Shown: positions 1 to 8,624, numbered from the stretch's first letter. The stretch: 64,000 bases of DNA from Clostridiales bacterium (GCA_015056485.1 SVGD01000004.1:59064-123063); one strand, 5' to 3'. The notes: generated by a model not told the origin, from the sequence alone. A program made the numbers and translations.

Positions 1-441
1 TGTAGTTCCATCAACTGTCCAAACTTGCATATCACATATTTTCTTTTCATTAAAAATATTTTTATAATATTTTTCTATAAAATCTTCTTCTGTTGAATAT
101 AAAACTTCTTTACAATTATTACTTAATAGCTCATATGCATTCGATGTTTCTCCATTATTACAATATTCTATAAAATCTTTTATTATTTCTTCATTCAAAC
201 TTGCAGTATTATTTGAAATAACATAATCATTCATTACTGCTGTTTGCTTTTTTTGTGTTTTATCTTTAGTAGCAGTAATAGTAGTACTGTTCGTACTACT
301 ATTACTAATATCTTTTGTGTTCACTTTATTTTTCGATAAATAATTTAATAATTGCAATAATCCAAATAAGAATATAAATACTATAATACCTATCCAAATT
401 TTCTTTCTGTTTTGATTATAAAATTGTTTTAATCTAAACAT
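1..441 (-). CDS. VirB8-like membrane protein of the T4SS (partial, C-terminus off the left edge)
   Basis: An open frame runs from an ATG at 441 to the window edge, giving the first 147 residues. An AGGAG ribosome binding site sits just upstream. The protein begins with a short basic cytoplasmic stretch, then one membrane helix at about residues 14-32, then a Ser/Thr/Lys-rich linker and the start of a folded region (DFIEYCNNGETSNAYELLS). That region resembles the NTF2-like periplasmic domain of VirB8/TcpC-type conjugation proteins. It follows the VirB6-like gene by 17 bases in the same direction, so it is probably the next gene of the secretion operon. The assignment rests on topology, context and a weak motif resemblance. 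The rest of the protein is not visible. Confidence 0.55.
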   Translation of the reverse strand, partial: MFRLKQFYNQNRKKIWIGIIVFIFLFGLLQLLNYLSKNKVNTKDISNSSTNSTTITATKDKTQKKQTAVMNDYVISNNTASLNEEIIKDFIEYCNNGETSNAYELLSNNCKEVLYSTEEDFIEKYYKNIFNEKKICDMQVWTVDGTT

Positions 442-458
442 CTATCTACTCCTATTTT

Positions 459-3260
459 TTATAACAATTTCTCAAAATTATCAACGTATTTTTTAGTTGC
501 ATTTTGCGCATTTTTATTGATTTTTTGTTGAATTTTACTGTCTTTCACATCATTTCCAGCTTCTTTTTCTTTTTTAGTATATGCCTCTGTAAATTTTCTT
601 AGCATAGCCTTTCTTAACTCAGCTTTGTCAGCATCAGACATCATTCCACCTGTTGGCTTTTCTGCCTTATATTTACTTGCACCAACAAGTAAACTTTTAG
701 CCTCTGCTTCTGATAATGCTCCTGATTTGTGTAAATCTCTTGCCTTATCAATCATTTTATAGTCATTTACACCTGTATCTGCTGAATATTCTGCAATTTC
801 TTGTGCATTTTCTTTTCTTTCTTTTTTACTTGCTTCAGCATAATTTTTATCCAAATATCTTTCCATTTTTTCTGATTTTATTTTGCTTTCAACATCTGTA
901 TCCCTATTTGCATTATCTGGTCCCAATCTCTCTGATTTGTAATTACTATATAAATCGCTTCCAAAATTATGTCCCGCTTGTATTGTTCCTCCCAATACTC
1001 TTTCAGATAAATTGTAAGATGCACTTCCTAAGGCATATCCTGCAGAGCCTCCTAATGCTGCTTTTGCTAAAATTTCTTTTGGAGATTCTCCTGCTGCTAA
1101 TGAACTAATTCCTACAACAGATGCTCCTACTCCTCCTAATGTTGCTGCTGCAGAAAATCTTAATGCTTTTTTCACTCCATTTTCATATATTGCAGGATTT
1201 TTTAATCTCTTCCATCCAGTTTTTAAGGCAGCCTTTGCAAATGATTTAACCCTTCCTTGTTTATACTGATCTGAAAGCTTTTTCTTATCTTTCGTTTTAG
1301 TTGGTTCTTTAGGTTTATTTTTTTCTCTATCTGCTTCCAATTGTTTCTTGAATTCGTCAATTGCCTTTTGATTAACCTTTCTCTCTTCTTCATTCTTCGC
1401 CCACGCTTTATCTCTTTCTTCATCTAGTTCTGGGTTTTCTATTGAATCATTATATAAGCGGTTATCTTCATTTTCTAATCTTTGCTTTTCATCAAGCAAT
1501 CTATCTCTTTCTGCTTTTTGTTCATCATTTAAGTCTCCCCATTCATCAGAACCATTATCATCTCCTGAATCATCATCTCCACCTTCTAAGAATCCATCAG
1601 TTGAATTTGTTCTGCCTTTATATAATCCATCATCATTATTTCCATCTGAATCTTTGCCACCAATTTTACTTTTTTCCTTATTAGATGAACCTGCCCCTAA
1701 AGTCTTCGCTTTTCCAGCAAGTTTAGAAACTGCTGATGCTACCATTGAACCTGCAGCTGCACCAGAAAATGCACTTGCTGTTTCTGACTTGTTGAAATTG
1801 AACATTTTTCTTAATAATTTTTCAGCTGGCATTAAAAATCCTAATACTACACAAACATAAATAGGATTGGTTTCAGCAAAGTCAAAAGCTGTTGTTATAA
1901 ATACTGTATATAACAATATGTGGAAAGGTTGTATAAGCAAATTGTACATATATTCCTTTAACCATACGCTAAAACCTTGTGCAGTTCCATCATTTATTTT
2001 ATCAATCGGGTAAGTTAACGCTATTAATGGTGCAATTAGTGTTAAAAAAGCTAAATAAATTACCCTTTTCAAATAGTAAAATAAGAAAAATATTGTGAAG
2101 AATATCATTGCCAAATAAATTATAGTATAAGACATTTTCTGTCTTAATGTTTGGTCAAGATCTATATTATCTGAATCTTCTGAAGTAGTTGCCTTGGTTT
2201 CATCATAAACTGATAAAAATTGAGACTCCATTCTTGCAGAACCTAATAAGTTAACAGGCCATTCAAGATTTCCTGTTTTACTACCCTCTAATAATTCAGG
2301 AGCTTGGTCCTTTACTGCTTCAATAGTATCTTCATCGCCAATATTATACCAAATTACTTCTGATTCATTTGAAGAAGATACAGCTACCGTTATTTTCTCT
2401 ACAAGAGTTATAGCAAACACCATTATATAATGTAATACCATAACTAAACAAATTGCAACAAGCCAATCTGTAATCATAGCTTTATATTTTGCCTTTTCTG
2501 TTGTAGAACTTGATATAATTATTCTTATTCCTACATATACTAATACTGATAATAATCCAACTAATGCTAAATTCCTAATTGCATAATACCACTTAGTAAT
2601 TGTATCTCTTAATGCTGCTGCTGTAGATATTGTTGTTATTTCATCTGTAGAAACTTTTCCATTTCCATCAAGATCTGAGTAATATACTTCTCTTTCCTTT
2701 CCTGTTTCTGGATCTTTATACATTCCTTTAGAGGAACTACTTGGATTAAAGAAATTTACATCTGTTAAGCCCAATTTATTTGAAAAAATATATTCTGGTG
2801 AAATTATAATAACCGGCAAATATAAATTAGCGGGGACTCCTCCTGCCGATACTTCTAGCATTTCATCTCTTGAAGCTGAAGCCAAACTTATAGCTCCTCC
2901 TAATGCACCAGCTCCAGCAATTACCCATGCAACTGCTGCTGCACCTCCTGTCAAAACAGTTGAAGCAACTACTCCTGCAATTGCTGCTATACCTAGCAAT
3001 ACCCCTCCTACTACATTCTTCCAATTGGTACTCCTATCAATTTTTATAAATGAATTTTCTAATCCATAGACCACTCTTTGAACTATCCATACTGCAGCAT
3101 CTCCTACACGTAATAATACATTAAAAAACATATTACCTAAATCATCATGCAAAGCTGCCTGTGAGTAAGTAGGTGTTAATGTAAAATTTACTAGTAGAAC
3201 CAAAACTATACAAATTATTATCTTTTGCATAAAATTCTTTTTTGTGAAAAACAATTTCAT
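459..3260 (-). CDS. VirB6/TrbL-like polytopic T4SS membrane protein
   Basis: This is a 933-residue protein with a signal-like N-terminal helix (residues 12-28). Hydrophobic helices follow near 85-125, 225-250, 265-290, 378-410 and 430-470. The C-terminal half is long, charged and Lys/Glu/Asp-rich with low complexity, but contains an Ala/Gly-rich hydrophobic patch near 700-750. This is the layout of the VirB6/TrbL/Orf15 channel component of Gram-positive conjugation systems. It starts behind AGGAGG and follows the VirB4 ATPase by 30 bases. An oddity is a canonical EF-hand loop at residues 196-207 (DLDGNGKVSTDE) in what should be an extracytoplasmic loop. Family assignment comes from topology plus neighbours; the exact subfamily is uncertain. 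Confidence 0.65.
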   Translation of the reverse strand: MKLFFTKKNFMQKIIICIVLVLLVNFTLTPTYSQAALHDDLGNMFFNVLLRVGDAAVWIVQRVVYGLENSFIKIDRSTNWKNVVGGVLLGIAAIAGVVASTVLTGGAAAVAWVIAGAGALGGAISLASASRDEMLEVSAGGVPANLYLPVIIISPEYIFSNKLGLTDVNFFNPSSSSKGMYKDPETGKEREVYYSDLDGNGKVSTDEITTISTAAALRDTITKWYYAIRNLALVGLLSVLVYVGIRIIISSSTTEKAKYKAMITDWLVAICLVMVLHYIMVFAITLVEKITVAVSSSNESEVIWYNIGDEDTIEAVKDQAPELLEGSKTGNLEWPVNLLGSARMESQFLSVYDETKATTSEDSDNIDLDQTLRQKMSYTIIYLAMIFFTIFFLFYYLKRVIYLAFLTLIAPLIALTYPIDKINDGTAQGFSVWLKEYMYNLLIQPFHILLYTVFITTAFDFAETNPIYVCVVLGFLMPAEKLLRKMFNFNKSETASAFSGAAAGSMVASAVSKLAGKAKTLGAGSSNKEKSKIGGKDSDGNNDDGLYKGRTNSTDGFLEGGDDDSGDDNGSDEWGDLNDEQKAERDRLLDEKQRLENEDNRLYNDSIENPELDEERDKAWAKNEEERKVNQKAIDEFKKQLEADREKNKPKEPTKTKDKKKLSDQYKQGRVKSFAKAALKTGWKRLKNPAIYENGVKKALRFSAAATLGGVGASVVGISSLAAGESPKEILAKAALGGSAGYALGSASYNLSERVLGGTIQAGHNFGSDLYSNYKSERLGPDNANRDTDVESKIKSEKMERYLDKNYAEASKKERKENAQEIAEYSADTGVNDYKMIDKARDLHKSGALSEAEAKSLLVGASKYKAEKPTGGMMSDADKAELRKAMLRKFTEAYTKKEKEAGNDVKDSKIQQKINKNAQNATKKYVDNFEKLL

Positions 3261-3290
3261 ATTATCCTCCTAAATATTTAGTCCTTTGTT

Positions 3291-5243
3291 TTACTGTTTC
3301 ATTTGTGCTAATTTATTCAAATTCGTTTCCACAAATTCAAATTCTTTTTTTGTAGGCTTAATTTGTAAAATTGCAGTATCAGAACCAACCTTAAGTAATC
3401 CTTCTCCTTTTAAACAAGTTACTAAAAATCCTGCTTCTCCTTCACTTAGTTTAAAAACTTCTTTTAAATAGCTTATTTCCGATTTATCTTGTGCTAAAAA
3501 TAATTTTGTATCAGATGATGTTAATACTGCTTGTGCCTCTGGTTTTTCATAAAAATCTTGAAATCTTTGTGAAACTATTGCTAAAGATACATTTCTTTTT
3601 CTAGCACGTCTTGCCATTGTATTTAAAAAGTCTACTGCTTCAGGATATGGTAAAAGCATCCATGCTTCATCTACTAGAACTCTTTTCTTTGTTGCTTTTG
3701 ACCTATCTTCACTATTTTTCTTAACATATTTTTCCCAAATCCATGAAAGTAGTATTTGTTGTGCTAATGGTCTTGCAAATCTTTCTTCTAATCCTGAAAT
3801 ATCTAAGTTTATAAATGGCGCCCCCTCTAATAAATCAAATGTACTTTGTCCATCAAAGTATGCCATTTGTCCATTAAATTCTCTTATGTATTGTTTCATA
3901 ACTTTTACTAAGTAACTATAATGGAATCTATAATCTGCATTATCGTTTTCTTGTGCTTTTTTTACAATTCTCTTATACCATGACCCAATTGTAGGCATTT
4001 CTTTTTTATTTTTTGCTAAAGAATCTCCGTTAAAATTACTATCTAATTCATATAAGCTTGCTGGGTCAGATGTAATTCCCACTCTTTTATATTCTTCTGC
4101 AACTGCCTCTGATATTATTTGTTTTGTAAGCTCATTAACTTCTTTACTTCTAGTACTTCCTCTTGCCATTGTTAATATTGCTTGAGTAACATCCTCAACT
4201 TTATTTTCTACATTAAGTATTGCTCTTTCTCTTCCTGTAATTTCATCTCTAATTTTTTCAACTTCTATATCAAAAAGATTTATTATTGTGTTAGAGTTTG
4301 GACTAATTATTACATTTATTCCTCCTAATGCATCTGCAACAGGCTTGTACTCACCTTCTGCATCTAGAGCTAAGCTTTCAATACCCATTAAGACCGAAGA
4401 CCTAGATATTAAAGTTTTCATTGTAACAGATTTACCTGCTCCAGATTTAGCAAAAACAACCATATTATAATTTGTTAATGAGTTATGGAAATTATCAAAT
4501 AATATAGGTGTTCCTGTTTGCTTGTTAAATCCTAATGGAATCCCTGTAAGATGACCTACTTCTGAAGTAGTAAATGGAAATACTGTTCCCATTGACCTAC
4601 GGTCAAAAGTATGAACTTTTTTAACTTTATCTTCCATTAAAGGTAAATTACTTTGAAAAGCTTCCTCTTGTATTCCCCATGCTGATTTTATATTAACTAA
4701 TGATTTAGACATTTCTGTTGCAAGTAATTTTGTTAATCTATCTAAATCTTTTAGGTTGTATGTAAATAATGTCGAAATAATTGAAGCTTCAAATAATTTG
4801 TTAAAACCTGATGCTATTTCATCTCTTAATTCCTCTGCTTCTATTCTTTTTTGTGCCAATAAGCTTTCTCTGTTTATATTTCCTCTATCTGCAGCAACAA
4901 TTCTTTCTGTTTCAAGTTCATTTATTACTTTATTTAATTGATTTTGAGATGTCGATTCTTGTATAGGTTTTATATATATTGATGTGTTTACATCTCCAAA
5001 TTCATACATATCTCTAAGTAGATATGGAAATGTTGCCATTCTTGGTAAGTTTGACACGAAAAAGCTTCTAGCAAATCTTGTTGTATTAGAAATTATTTCT
5101 AAATGATCTATATTTGATGCATCTATTCCAGATGGTGCAATTAACTGTTTTATTGTTTTCTTTTTTAATAATTCATATTTTTCTTCTGGTGAATTAACTT
5201 TTAGCAATTCTTCTTGTTCTCTTGATTTCTTCTTTGCTGCCAT
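3291..5243 (-). CDS. virB4: VirB4/TraE-family T4SS ATPase
   Basis: This 650-residue cytoplasmic ATPase would energise pilus/channel assembly and substrate transfer. Walker A is visible as KSGAGKSVTMK near residue 265 and Walker B as VLVDEAWMLL near 530. These are followed by the AIVSQRFQDF segment typical of VirB4 proteins. The N-terminal 215 residues before Walker A are shorter than in canonical VirB4 proteins. The missing part may be supplied by the upstream gene, which overlaps this one by 50 bases in another frame. The start at 5243 is supported by AGGAGG seven bases upstream. It sits between the VirB4-N-like gene and the VirB6-like gene in one operon. Confidence 0.85.
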   Translation of the reverse strand: MAAKKKSREQEELLKVNSPEEKYELLKKKTIKQLIAPSGIDASNIDHLEIISNTTRFARSFFVSNLPRMATFPYLLRDMYEFGDVNTSIYIKPIQESTSQNQLNKVINELETERIVAADRGNINRESLLAQKRIEAEELRDEIASGFNKLFEASIISTLFTYNLKDLDRLTKLLATEMSKSLVNIKSAWGIQEEAFQSNLPLMEDKVKKVHTFDRRSMGTVFPFTTSEVGHLTGIPLGFNKQTGTPILFDNFHNSLTNYNMVVFAKSGAGKSVTMKTLISRSSVLMGIESLALDAEGEYKPVADALGGINVIISPNSNTIINLFDIEVEKIRDEITGRERAILNVENKVEDVTQAILTMARGSTRSKEVNELTKQIISEAVAEEYKRVGITSDPASLYELDSNFNGDSLAKNKKEMPTIGSWYKRIVKKAQENDNADYRFHYSYLVKVMKQYIREFNGQMAYFDGQSTFDLLEGAPFINLDISGLEERFARPLAQQILLSWIWEKYVKKNSEDRSKATKKRVLVDEAWMLLPYPEAVDFLNTMARRARKRNVSLAIVSQRFQDFYEKPEAQAVLTSSDTKLFLAQDKSEISYLKEVFKLSEGEAGFLVTCLKGEGLLKVGSDTAILQIKPTKKEFEFVETNLNKLAQMKQ

Positions 5244-6396
5244 CTTTAATTCCTCCTTTTTCTTTTGTACTAGATTTCTTCACTTTTTTTATAGCTTCCT
5301 CAGCTATATCAGCTCCCAAATATGCTTCATTCTCCATAATAATCATTTCTGCCATTTGTTCCGCTAATTCTTCTATACTCATTTCTTTTTTTATTACCTT
5401 TTTTTCTTTTTCACTTCTAGCTTCTTCCACTGCCATTGTTGCTTGTTCTAACGCTTTTTGTTCTATAACTTCATCTAATGCTTCCATTCTCTTATCTAGT
5501 ACATCTTGTGCTGTTGTATATAATTCATCATATCCTGCTCTTAAAGCTTTTTCCAATCCATAAGTTTCTGCCTCATCTCTATTATAAGCATTATAAAGCA
5601 TATCCACTAATTCATATGAATCTAAAATGTTTCCCGCTATTTCACACGCTGACAAGGTTCTAATTATAGATTGACATCTTGTATACAATTCTGAAAAAGC
5701 TAAGTTTTTAACTTCATCATCACCTAATAAGTCGTTTCCCGCTTCCGCAGCATAATATGAAACTATAATATAATATTGTTTTCTTAAAACATTTCTATTT
5801 AAGCTCATTCTTTCTGTATTAAATATTATATCTTTACCATAATCATAAAGATTTTTTTCTTTAATAATTTCCATATGTTGCTTGTTTAATTCTTTTTCTG
5901 TATATCTTCCTGATTGTTGCATTTGTTTATATTTATTTTCTTTACTTGTTAAACTATGTTCTATATCTTCTAATCTTTTTCTATAATTTTGTAAACTATT
6001 TTCCAAATTTATTGTTCTTGTTTGTGTATATATTTGAATTGGATATCTTAATGTGTTTAAAAGTTGAACAAATCCACTTTCAATAGAATTTTTTTCAACA
6101 CTAGACATTAAATCATAATTTATTCCTTGGCATTCTATTGCCATTAAATATCTTTTCCCATTTTTTTGAATTATCATATTGTCTTCAATTTTATCAAATT
6201 CCATAAAATCAAATATTGACTGTGTACTATATGATTGAGTTGTTTTACCACTCTTTACTTCTTCGTTTGATTTATTATTTTTATTAATCTGAGATGTCCC
6301 ATTTTTCTCATCCATTGACATTTTCATATATATAAAAGTTAATATGATTACCACAAAGGCTAATATAACTGCTACTATAGCTAATATTTCTCCCAT
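5194..6396 (-). CDS. Membrane-anchored protein resembling a VirB4 N-terminal domain
   Basis: This 400-residue protein has an N-terminal membrane helix (residues 4-24) and a polar linker. It then has a region (FDFMEFDKIEDNMIIQKNG onward, about 66-135) that reads like the start of VirB4/TraC N-terminal domains. A coiled-coil-like stretch and a highly charged C-terminal tail rich in Glu and Lys follow. It overlaps the PrgI stop by one base upstream and the VirB4 ATPase start by 50 bases downstream, so translation is likely coupled. I read it as a separate T4SS subunit that may complement the short VirB4. A single ancestral VirB4 broken by a frameshift is less likely, because the downstream gene has its own strong ribosome binding site and both proteins have sensible termini. 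Confidence 0.55.
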   Translation of the reverse strand: MGEILAIVAVILAFVVIILTFIYMKMSMDEKNGTSQINKNNKSNEEVKSGKTTQSYSTQSIFDFMEFDKIEDNMIIQKNGKRYLMAIECQGINYDLMSSVEKNSIESGFVQLLNTLRYPIQIYTQTRTINLENSLQNYRKRLEDIEHSLTSKENKYKQMQQSGRYTEKELNKQHMEIIKEKNLYDYGKDIIFNTERMSLNRNVLRKQYYIIVSYYAAEAGNDLLGDDEVKNLAFSELYTRCQSIIRTLSACEIAGNILDSYELVDMLYNAYNRDEAETYGLEKALRAGYDELYTTAQDVLDKRMEALDEVIEQKALEQATMAVEEARSEKEKKVIKKEMSIEELAEQMAEMIIMENEAYLGADIAEEAIKKVKKSSTKEKGGIKDGSKEEIKRTRRIAKS

Positions 6397-6737
6397 TATT
6401 CTTTTTCCTCCTTTGTATAGACATAAATTCTTCTTCCTTTTCTTCGGAAATTTATTGCTCTTTTTATTACATCATCAATGTTTTCTCCACCTGTTTTTCT
6501 AGTAAATTCCCAACTTGATATTTCAGGCACTTTAAAGCTTCCTATTACATATCCTATTGCTGCAAATACGAGTGCAATAACTATTCCTACTACATTTAAG
6601 TTTAGTATGCTAAATATAAAAAAGAATAATAATCCTACTGCTCCTGTAGCTGCTGTCCATAATAAAGATTTAACTGAAAAAATAAATAAAATTCTACCTT
6701 CACCTTTTACATTTCTAGGTATTTCATATGTTCCCAT
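6396..6737 (-). CDS. PrgI-family T4SS inner-membrane protein (VirB3-like)
   Basis: This 113-residue protein begins MGTYEIPRNVKGEGRILF, the recognisable PrgI opening. Two adjacent hydrophobic helices follow (about 25-45 and 47-68), then a basic C-terminal tail. PrgI proteins are the VirB3 equivalents of Gram-positive conjugation systems and are regularly encoded just upstream of VirB4, as here. The start codon follows AAAGGAGA. The stop overlaps the next start (ATGA type), indicating translational coupling with the 5194-6396 gene. A promoter-like element lies at 6775-6803. Confidence 0.85.
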   Translation of the reverse strand: MGTYEIPRNVKGEGRILFIFSVKSLLWTAATGAVGLLFFFIFSILNLNVVGIVIALVFAAIGYVIGSFKVPEISSWEFTRKTGGENIDDVIKRAINFRRKGRRIYVYTKEEKE

Positions 6738-6774
6738 CCAAAGTTCTCCTTTGTATACAATTATAATTATATAT

Positions 6775-6803
6775 ATTATAACAGAAATGCCTAAAAATGA
6801 TAA
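6775..6803 (-). promoter_or_regulatory. Putative sigma-A promoter for the PrgI-VirB4-VirB6 genes
   Basis: On the minus strand a perfect TATAAT -10 (6775-6780) lies 17 bases from a weak -35 TTATCA (6798-6803). It lies between the pilin terminator and the PrgI start, so the machinery genes could be transcribed apart from the pilins. Confidence 0.45.
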
Positions 6804-6856
6804 TATTTTTACATAAATTTCACAAAAATGTCATGTATATGTAACACTCTTGTAAT

Positions 6857-6894
6857 AAAAAGAACCTCGTTCTTTTCTGAACAAGGTTCTTTTG
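6857..6894 (-). terminator. Terminator/attenuator after the pilin gene
   Basis: A hairpin with arms AAAAGAACCT and AGGTTCTTTT and an inner GTTC/GAAC pairing lies 14 bases past the pilin stop. It is followed by a U-rich tract on the minus strand. It probably lowers expression of the downstream machinery relative to the pilins. Confidence 0.7.
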
Positions 6895-6907
6895 TTTAAA
6901 ATTATTA

Positions 6908-7270
6908 TTAACCTGCAGTTAATGTTTGTGCCCATGTGAAAACTGTTTGAGCTAATGCTGATGCAGCAAATATTAAAACAGCACCAATTAGGTATGGTAT
7001 CATTGTTTTTTTGTATTCTGCTTTTTCTTCAGCGCTTCCCATCATATATTTAATACCTAAAACAATTAGTATTGCAACAGATGCAATTATTCCTATAACC
7101 TGTAAAATACCTACTAATCTGTTACCAAATGTTTGAATATTATCTGTTCCTTGATGATCTGGATTAACTTGTCCTGGTGTATATCCTCCTGTTGCAAAAA
7201 CTGATGTACTAATAGTAACTACCATTAAAGCTATCATAAGTATAGAAACGATTTTTACTAATTTTTTCAT
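6908..7270 (-). CDS. VirB2-like T4SS pilin, copy 1
   Basis: This 120-residue protein has a signal peptide ending around STSVFA (residue 26), a polar spacer, and two long hydrophobic helices separated by a short charged cytoplasmic loop, MGSAEEKAEYKKT. This two-helix hairpin with a conserved G-I-K-Y-M-M-G-S motif is typical of the T4SS pilin family of Gram-positive bacteria. It lies downstream of two paralogues at 7340 and 7749 and upstream of PrgI. A strong hairpin follows it. The start is preceded by AAAGGAGG. Confidence 0.85.
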   Translation of the reverse strand: MKKLVKIVSILMIALMVVTISTSVFATGGYTPGQVNPDHQGTDNIQTFGNRLVGILQVIGIIASVAILIVLGIKYMMGSAEEKAEYKKTMIPYLIGAVLIFAASALAQTVFTWAQTLTAG

Positions 7271-7339
7271 ATTATAGTCCTCCTTTTATTATTATATATA
7301 TTTTAACTATTCTACTTGTTATAGAATAATGTTAAAAAC

Positions 7340-7726
7340 TTAAATTTCTTGCAAAATATTTGCAATAATTTTCCATATTCCAAAAGCTCCAAATACAACT
7401 ATACAACCTATTGCAAATGGTAATAAACTCTCTTTTATTTTTACTTGTTCTTCTATACTTCCCATCATATAATAAATACCTAAAACCATTGCATATCCTA
7501 CAGCAATGAAAATTGCAATTGCAAGAAGTATATTATAAATTGTATTTGACACTTCCTTTAAAGCATCATCTTTTATTGGTTCTCCTTCAGATTGTACTAG
7601 AGTTTCACCATCTTTTATAAATGACTGACCTTGTTCTAAAATTTCATCAATAGCATATGTAGGATTTATAAATAATCCTAGCAATAATATAAATATACTT
7701 AATATAATTATTATTTTTTTACTCAT
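7340..7726 (-). CDS. VirB2-like T4SS pilin, copy 2 (divergent)
   Basis: This 128-residue paralogue of its two neighbours has a signal peptide (cleavage near PTYA, residue 25), an acidic spacer longer than in the other copies, and two hydrophobic helices. The helices flank the loop YYMMGSIEEQVKIKESLLP, which matches the MGSAEEK loop of the other pilins. It is the most divergent of the three, with Tyr-Tyr in place of Lys-Tyr before MMGS and an aromatic second helix. It may be a minor or alternative pilin. It lies 22 bases after the 7749 gene, in one transcription unit. Confidence 0.75.
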   Translation of the reverse strand: MSKKIIIILSIFILLLGLFINPTYAIDEILEQGQSFIKDGETLVQSEGEPIKDDALKEVSNTIYNILLAIAIFIAVGYAMVLGIYYMMGSIEEQVKIKESLLPFAIGCIVVFGAFGIWKIIANILQEI

Positions 7727-7748
7727 ATTATCACTTCCATTTCTGCAT

Positions 7749-8108
7749 CTAAGCTCCAGCTATTTTCATTCCAAATTCATATAATATTTCAACAAATGCT
7801 GATGCTGCAAAAAGCATTACTGCTCCTAAAAGATATGGTATCATAGATTTTTTATAACTCGCCTTTTCCTCAACAGAACCCAACATATATTTAATGCCCA
7901 ATATTATAAGTATAGCAACTGAAACAATTATACCTACAACTTGTATTACACCTAAAATTGTATTACCTGCTCCAATAAGTATTGCTCCTCCTTGTAATGG
8001 GTCCGGTTCATATTCCTCAGGATCAAAACTTGCACTAACAGTTGGCATTATTGTTATAATTATTAAAAAAATTAATAGTAATATTAGACTTTTCTTTTTT
8101 AAATTCAT
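7749..8108 (-). CDS. VirB2-like T4SS pilin, copy 3 (first gene of the operon)
   Basis: This 119-residue protein has a signal peptide, a proline-rich acidic mature N-terminus and two hydrophobic helices around the loop KYMLGSVEEKASYKKSMIP. The helices are nearly superimposable on the 6908 pilin. I chose the ATG at 8108. The alternative GTG at 8117 lies inside the AGGTG ribosome binding site and would add only three residues. A near-consensus promoter at 8141-8169 drives the gene. The two outer pilins (6908 and 7749) resemble each other more than either resembles the middle one. Confidence 0.8.
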   Translation of the reverse strand: MNLKKKSLILLLIFLIIITIMPTVSASFDPEEYEPDPLQGGAILIGAGNTILGVIQVVGIIVSVAILIILGIKYMLGSVEEKASYKKSMIPYLLGAVMLFAASAFVEILYEFGMKIAGA

Positions 8109-8140
8109 AAAAATCACCTATTTTTTTCTTTAACATCTAT

Positions 8141-8169
8141 ATTATACCACATAAAAACATATTTTTCAA
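8141..8169 (-). promoter_or_regulatory. Sigma-A promoter of the pilin operon
   Basis: Minus strand TTGAAA (8164-8169), a 17-base spacer and TATAAT (8141-8146), about 35 bases before the first pilin start. This is one of the best promoter matches in the window. Confidence 0.7.
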
Positions 8170-8263
8170 CACTTTATGTGTACTATTTCAAATATTCATA
8201 TGCATTTTAACATATGTTTTATTATTTTGCAAATGAAATTTAATAAAATTTAGTGAATTATAC

Positions 8264-8313
8264 GTAGGGGTCGGTCTCGACCGACCCTGGGCAGGTCAAG
8301 ACCTGCCCCTACA
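8264..8313. repeat. GTAG REP pair (BIME-like), core type B
   Basis: Two palindromes lie in inverted arrangement, beginning GTAGGGG and ending CCCCTAC. The left core is GGTCGGTCTCGACCGACC and the right core CAGGTCAAGACCTG. It lies in the intergenic space between the pilin promoter and the Spo0E-like gene. Confidence 0.9.
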
Positions 8314-8333
8314 ATAATTTTATTCCAAACAAA

Positions 8334-8357
8334 AAAAGAGCGTAATTACGCTCTTTT
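8334..8357 (-). terminator. Palindromic terminator overlapping the Spo0E-like stop
   Basis: A perfect 24-base palindrome with arms AAAAGAGCGTAA and TTACGCTCTTTT. The TAA stop of the small gene is in its centre. The A/T tracts make it potentially bidirectional. Confidence 0.65.
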
Positions 8358-8495
8358 ATCTATCTCATTTTTATAATATTTTATTATTAATTCATCTAAT
8401 TCTACACTTATTTTATAAATTTCATCATAAGGTCTTTTGTTTTGTATGCTTTCATCTAATTTTTTTCTTAGTTCCTTAATTTCATCATTAATCAT
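8346..8495 (-). CDS. Spo0E-like aspartyl-phosphate phosphatase (small)
   Basis: This 49-residue protein starts at an ATG behind GGAGAGG. It reads as one helical hairpin: IKELRKKLDESIQ, a short loop, then a second helix with ISVELDELIIKYY. The S-x-E-L-D-x-L-I-x-x-Y-Y signature is that of the Spo0E family, which dephosphorylates Spo0A~P and delays sporulation. Size and hairpin pattern fit. This is the main hint in the window that the host lineage can sporulate. It is encoded alone, downstream of nothing obvious, between a REP pair and lgt. Confidence 0.7.
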   Translation of the reverse strand: MINDEIKELRKKLDESIQNKRPYDEIYKISVELDELIIKYYKNEIDKRA

Positions 8496-8570
8496 ACATA
8501 CCTCTCCTTTTCTTATGTTTTTTCTTTAGTATGGTTTAAAAATAACATATTTTTACATCTTAGTCAATAA

Positions 8571-8594
8571 AAAAACAGCTAAAAAGCTGTGTTT
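8571..8594 (-). terminator. Terminator of lgt
   Basis: Hairpin AACAGCT-AAAA-AGCTGT. On the minus strand it is followed by a run of seven T, about 30 bases past the lgt stop. Confidence 0.75.
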
Positions 8595-8624
8595 AGGCTA
8601 ATTTTCGTATGCCATATTTTTATA

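Noticed and set aside
3291..6396. Single VirB4 gene broken by a frameshift
   Set aside because: The downstream gene has its own AGGAGG and a natural start. The upstream protein has a charged tail, and the 50-base overlap encodes plausible termini in both frames.
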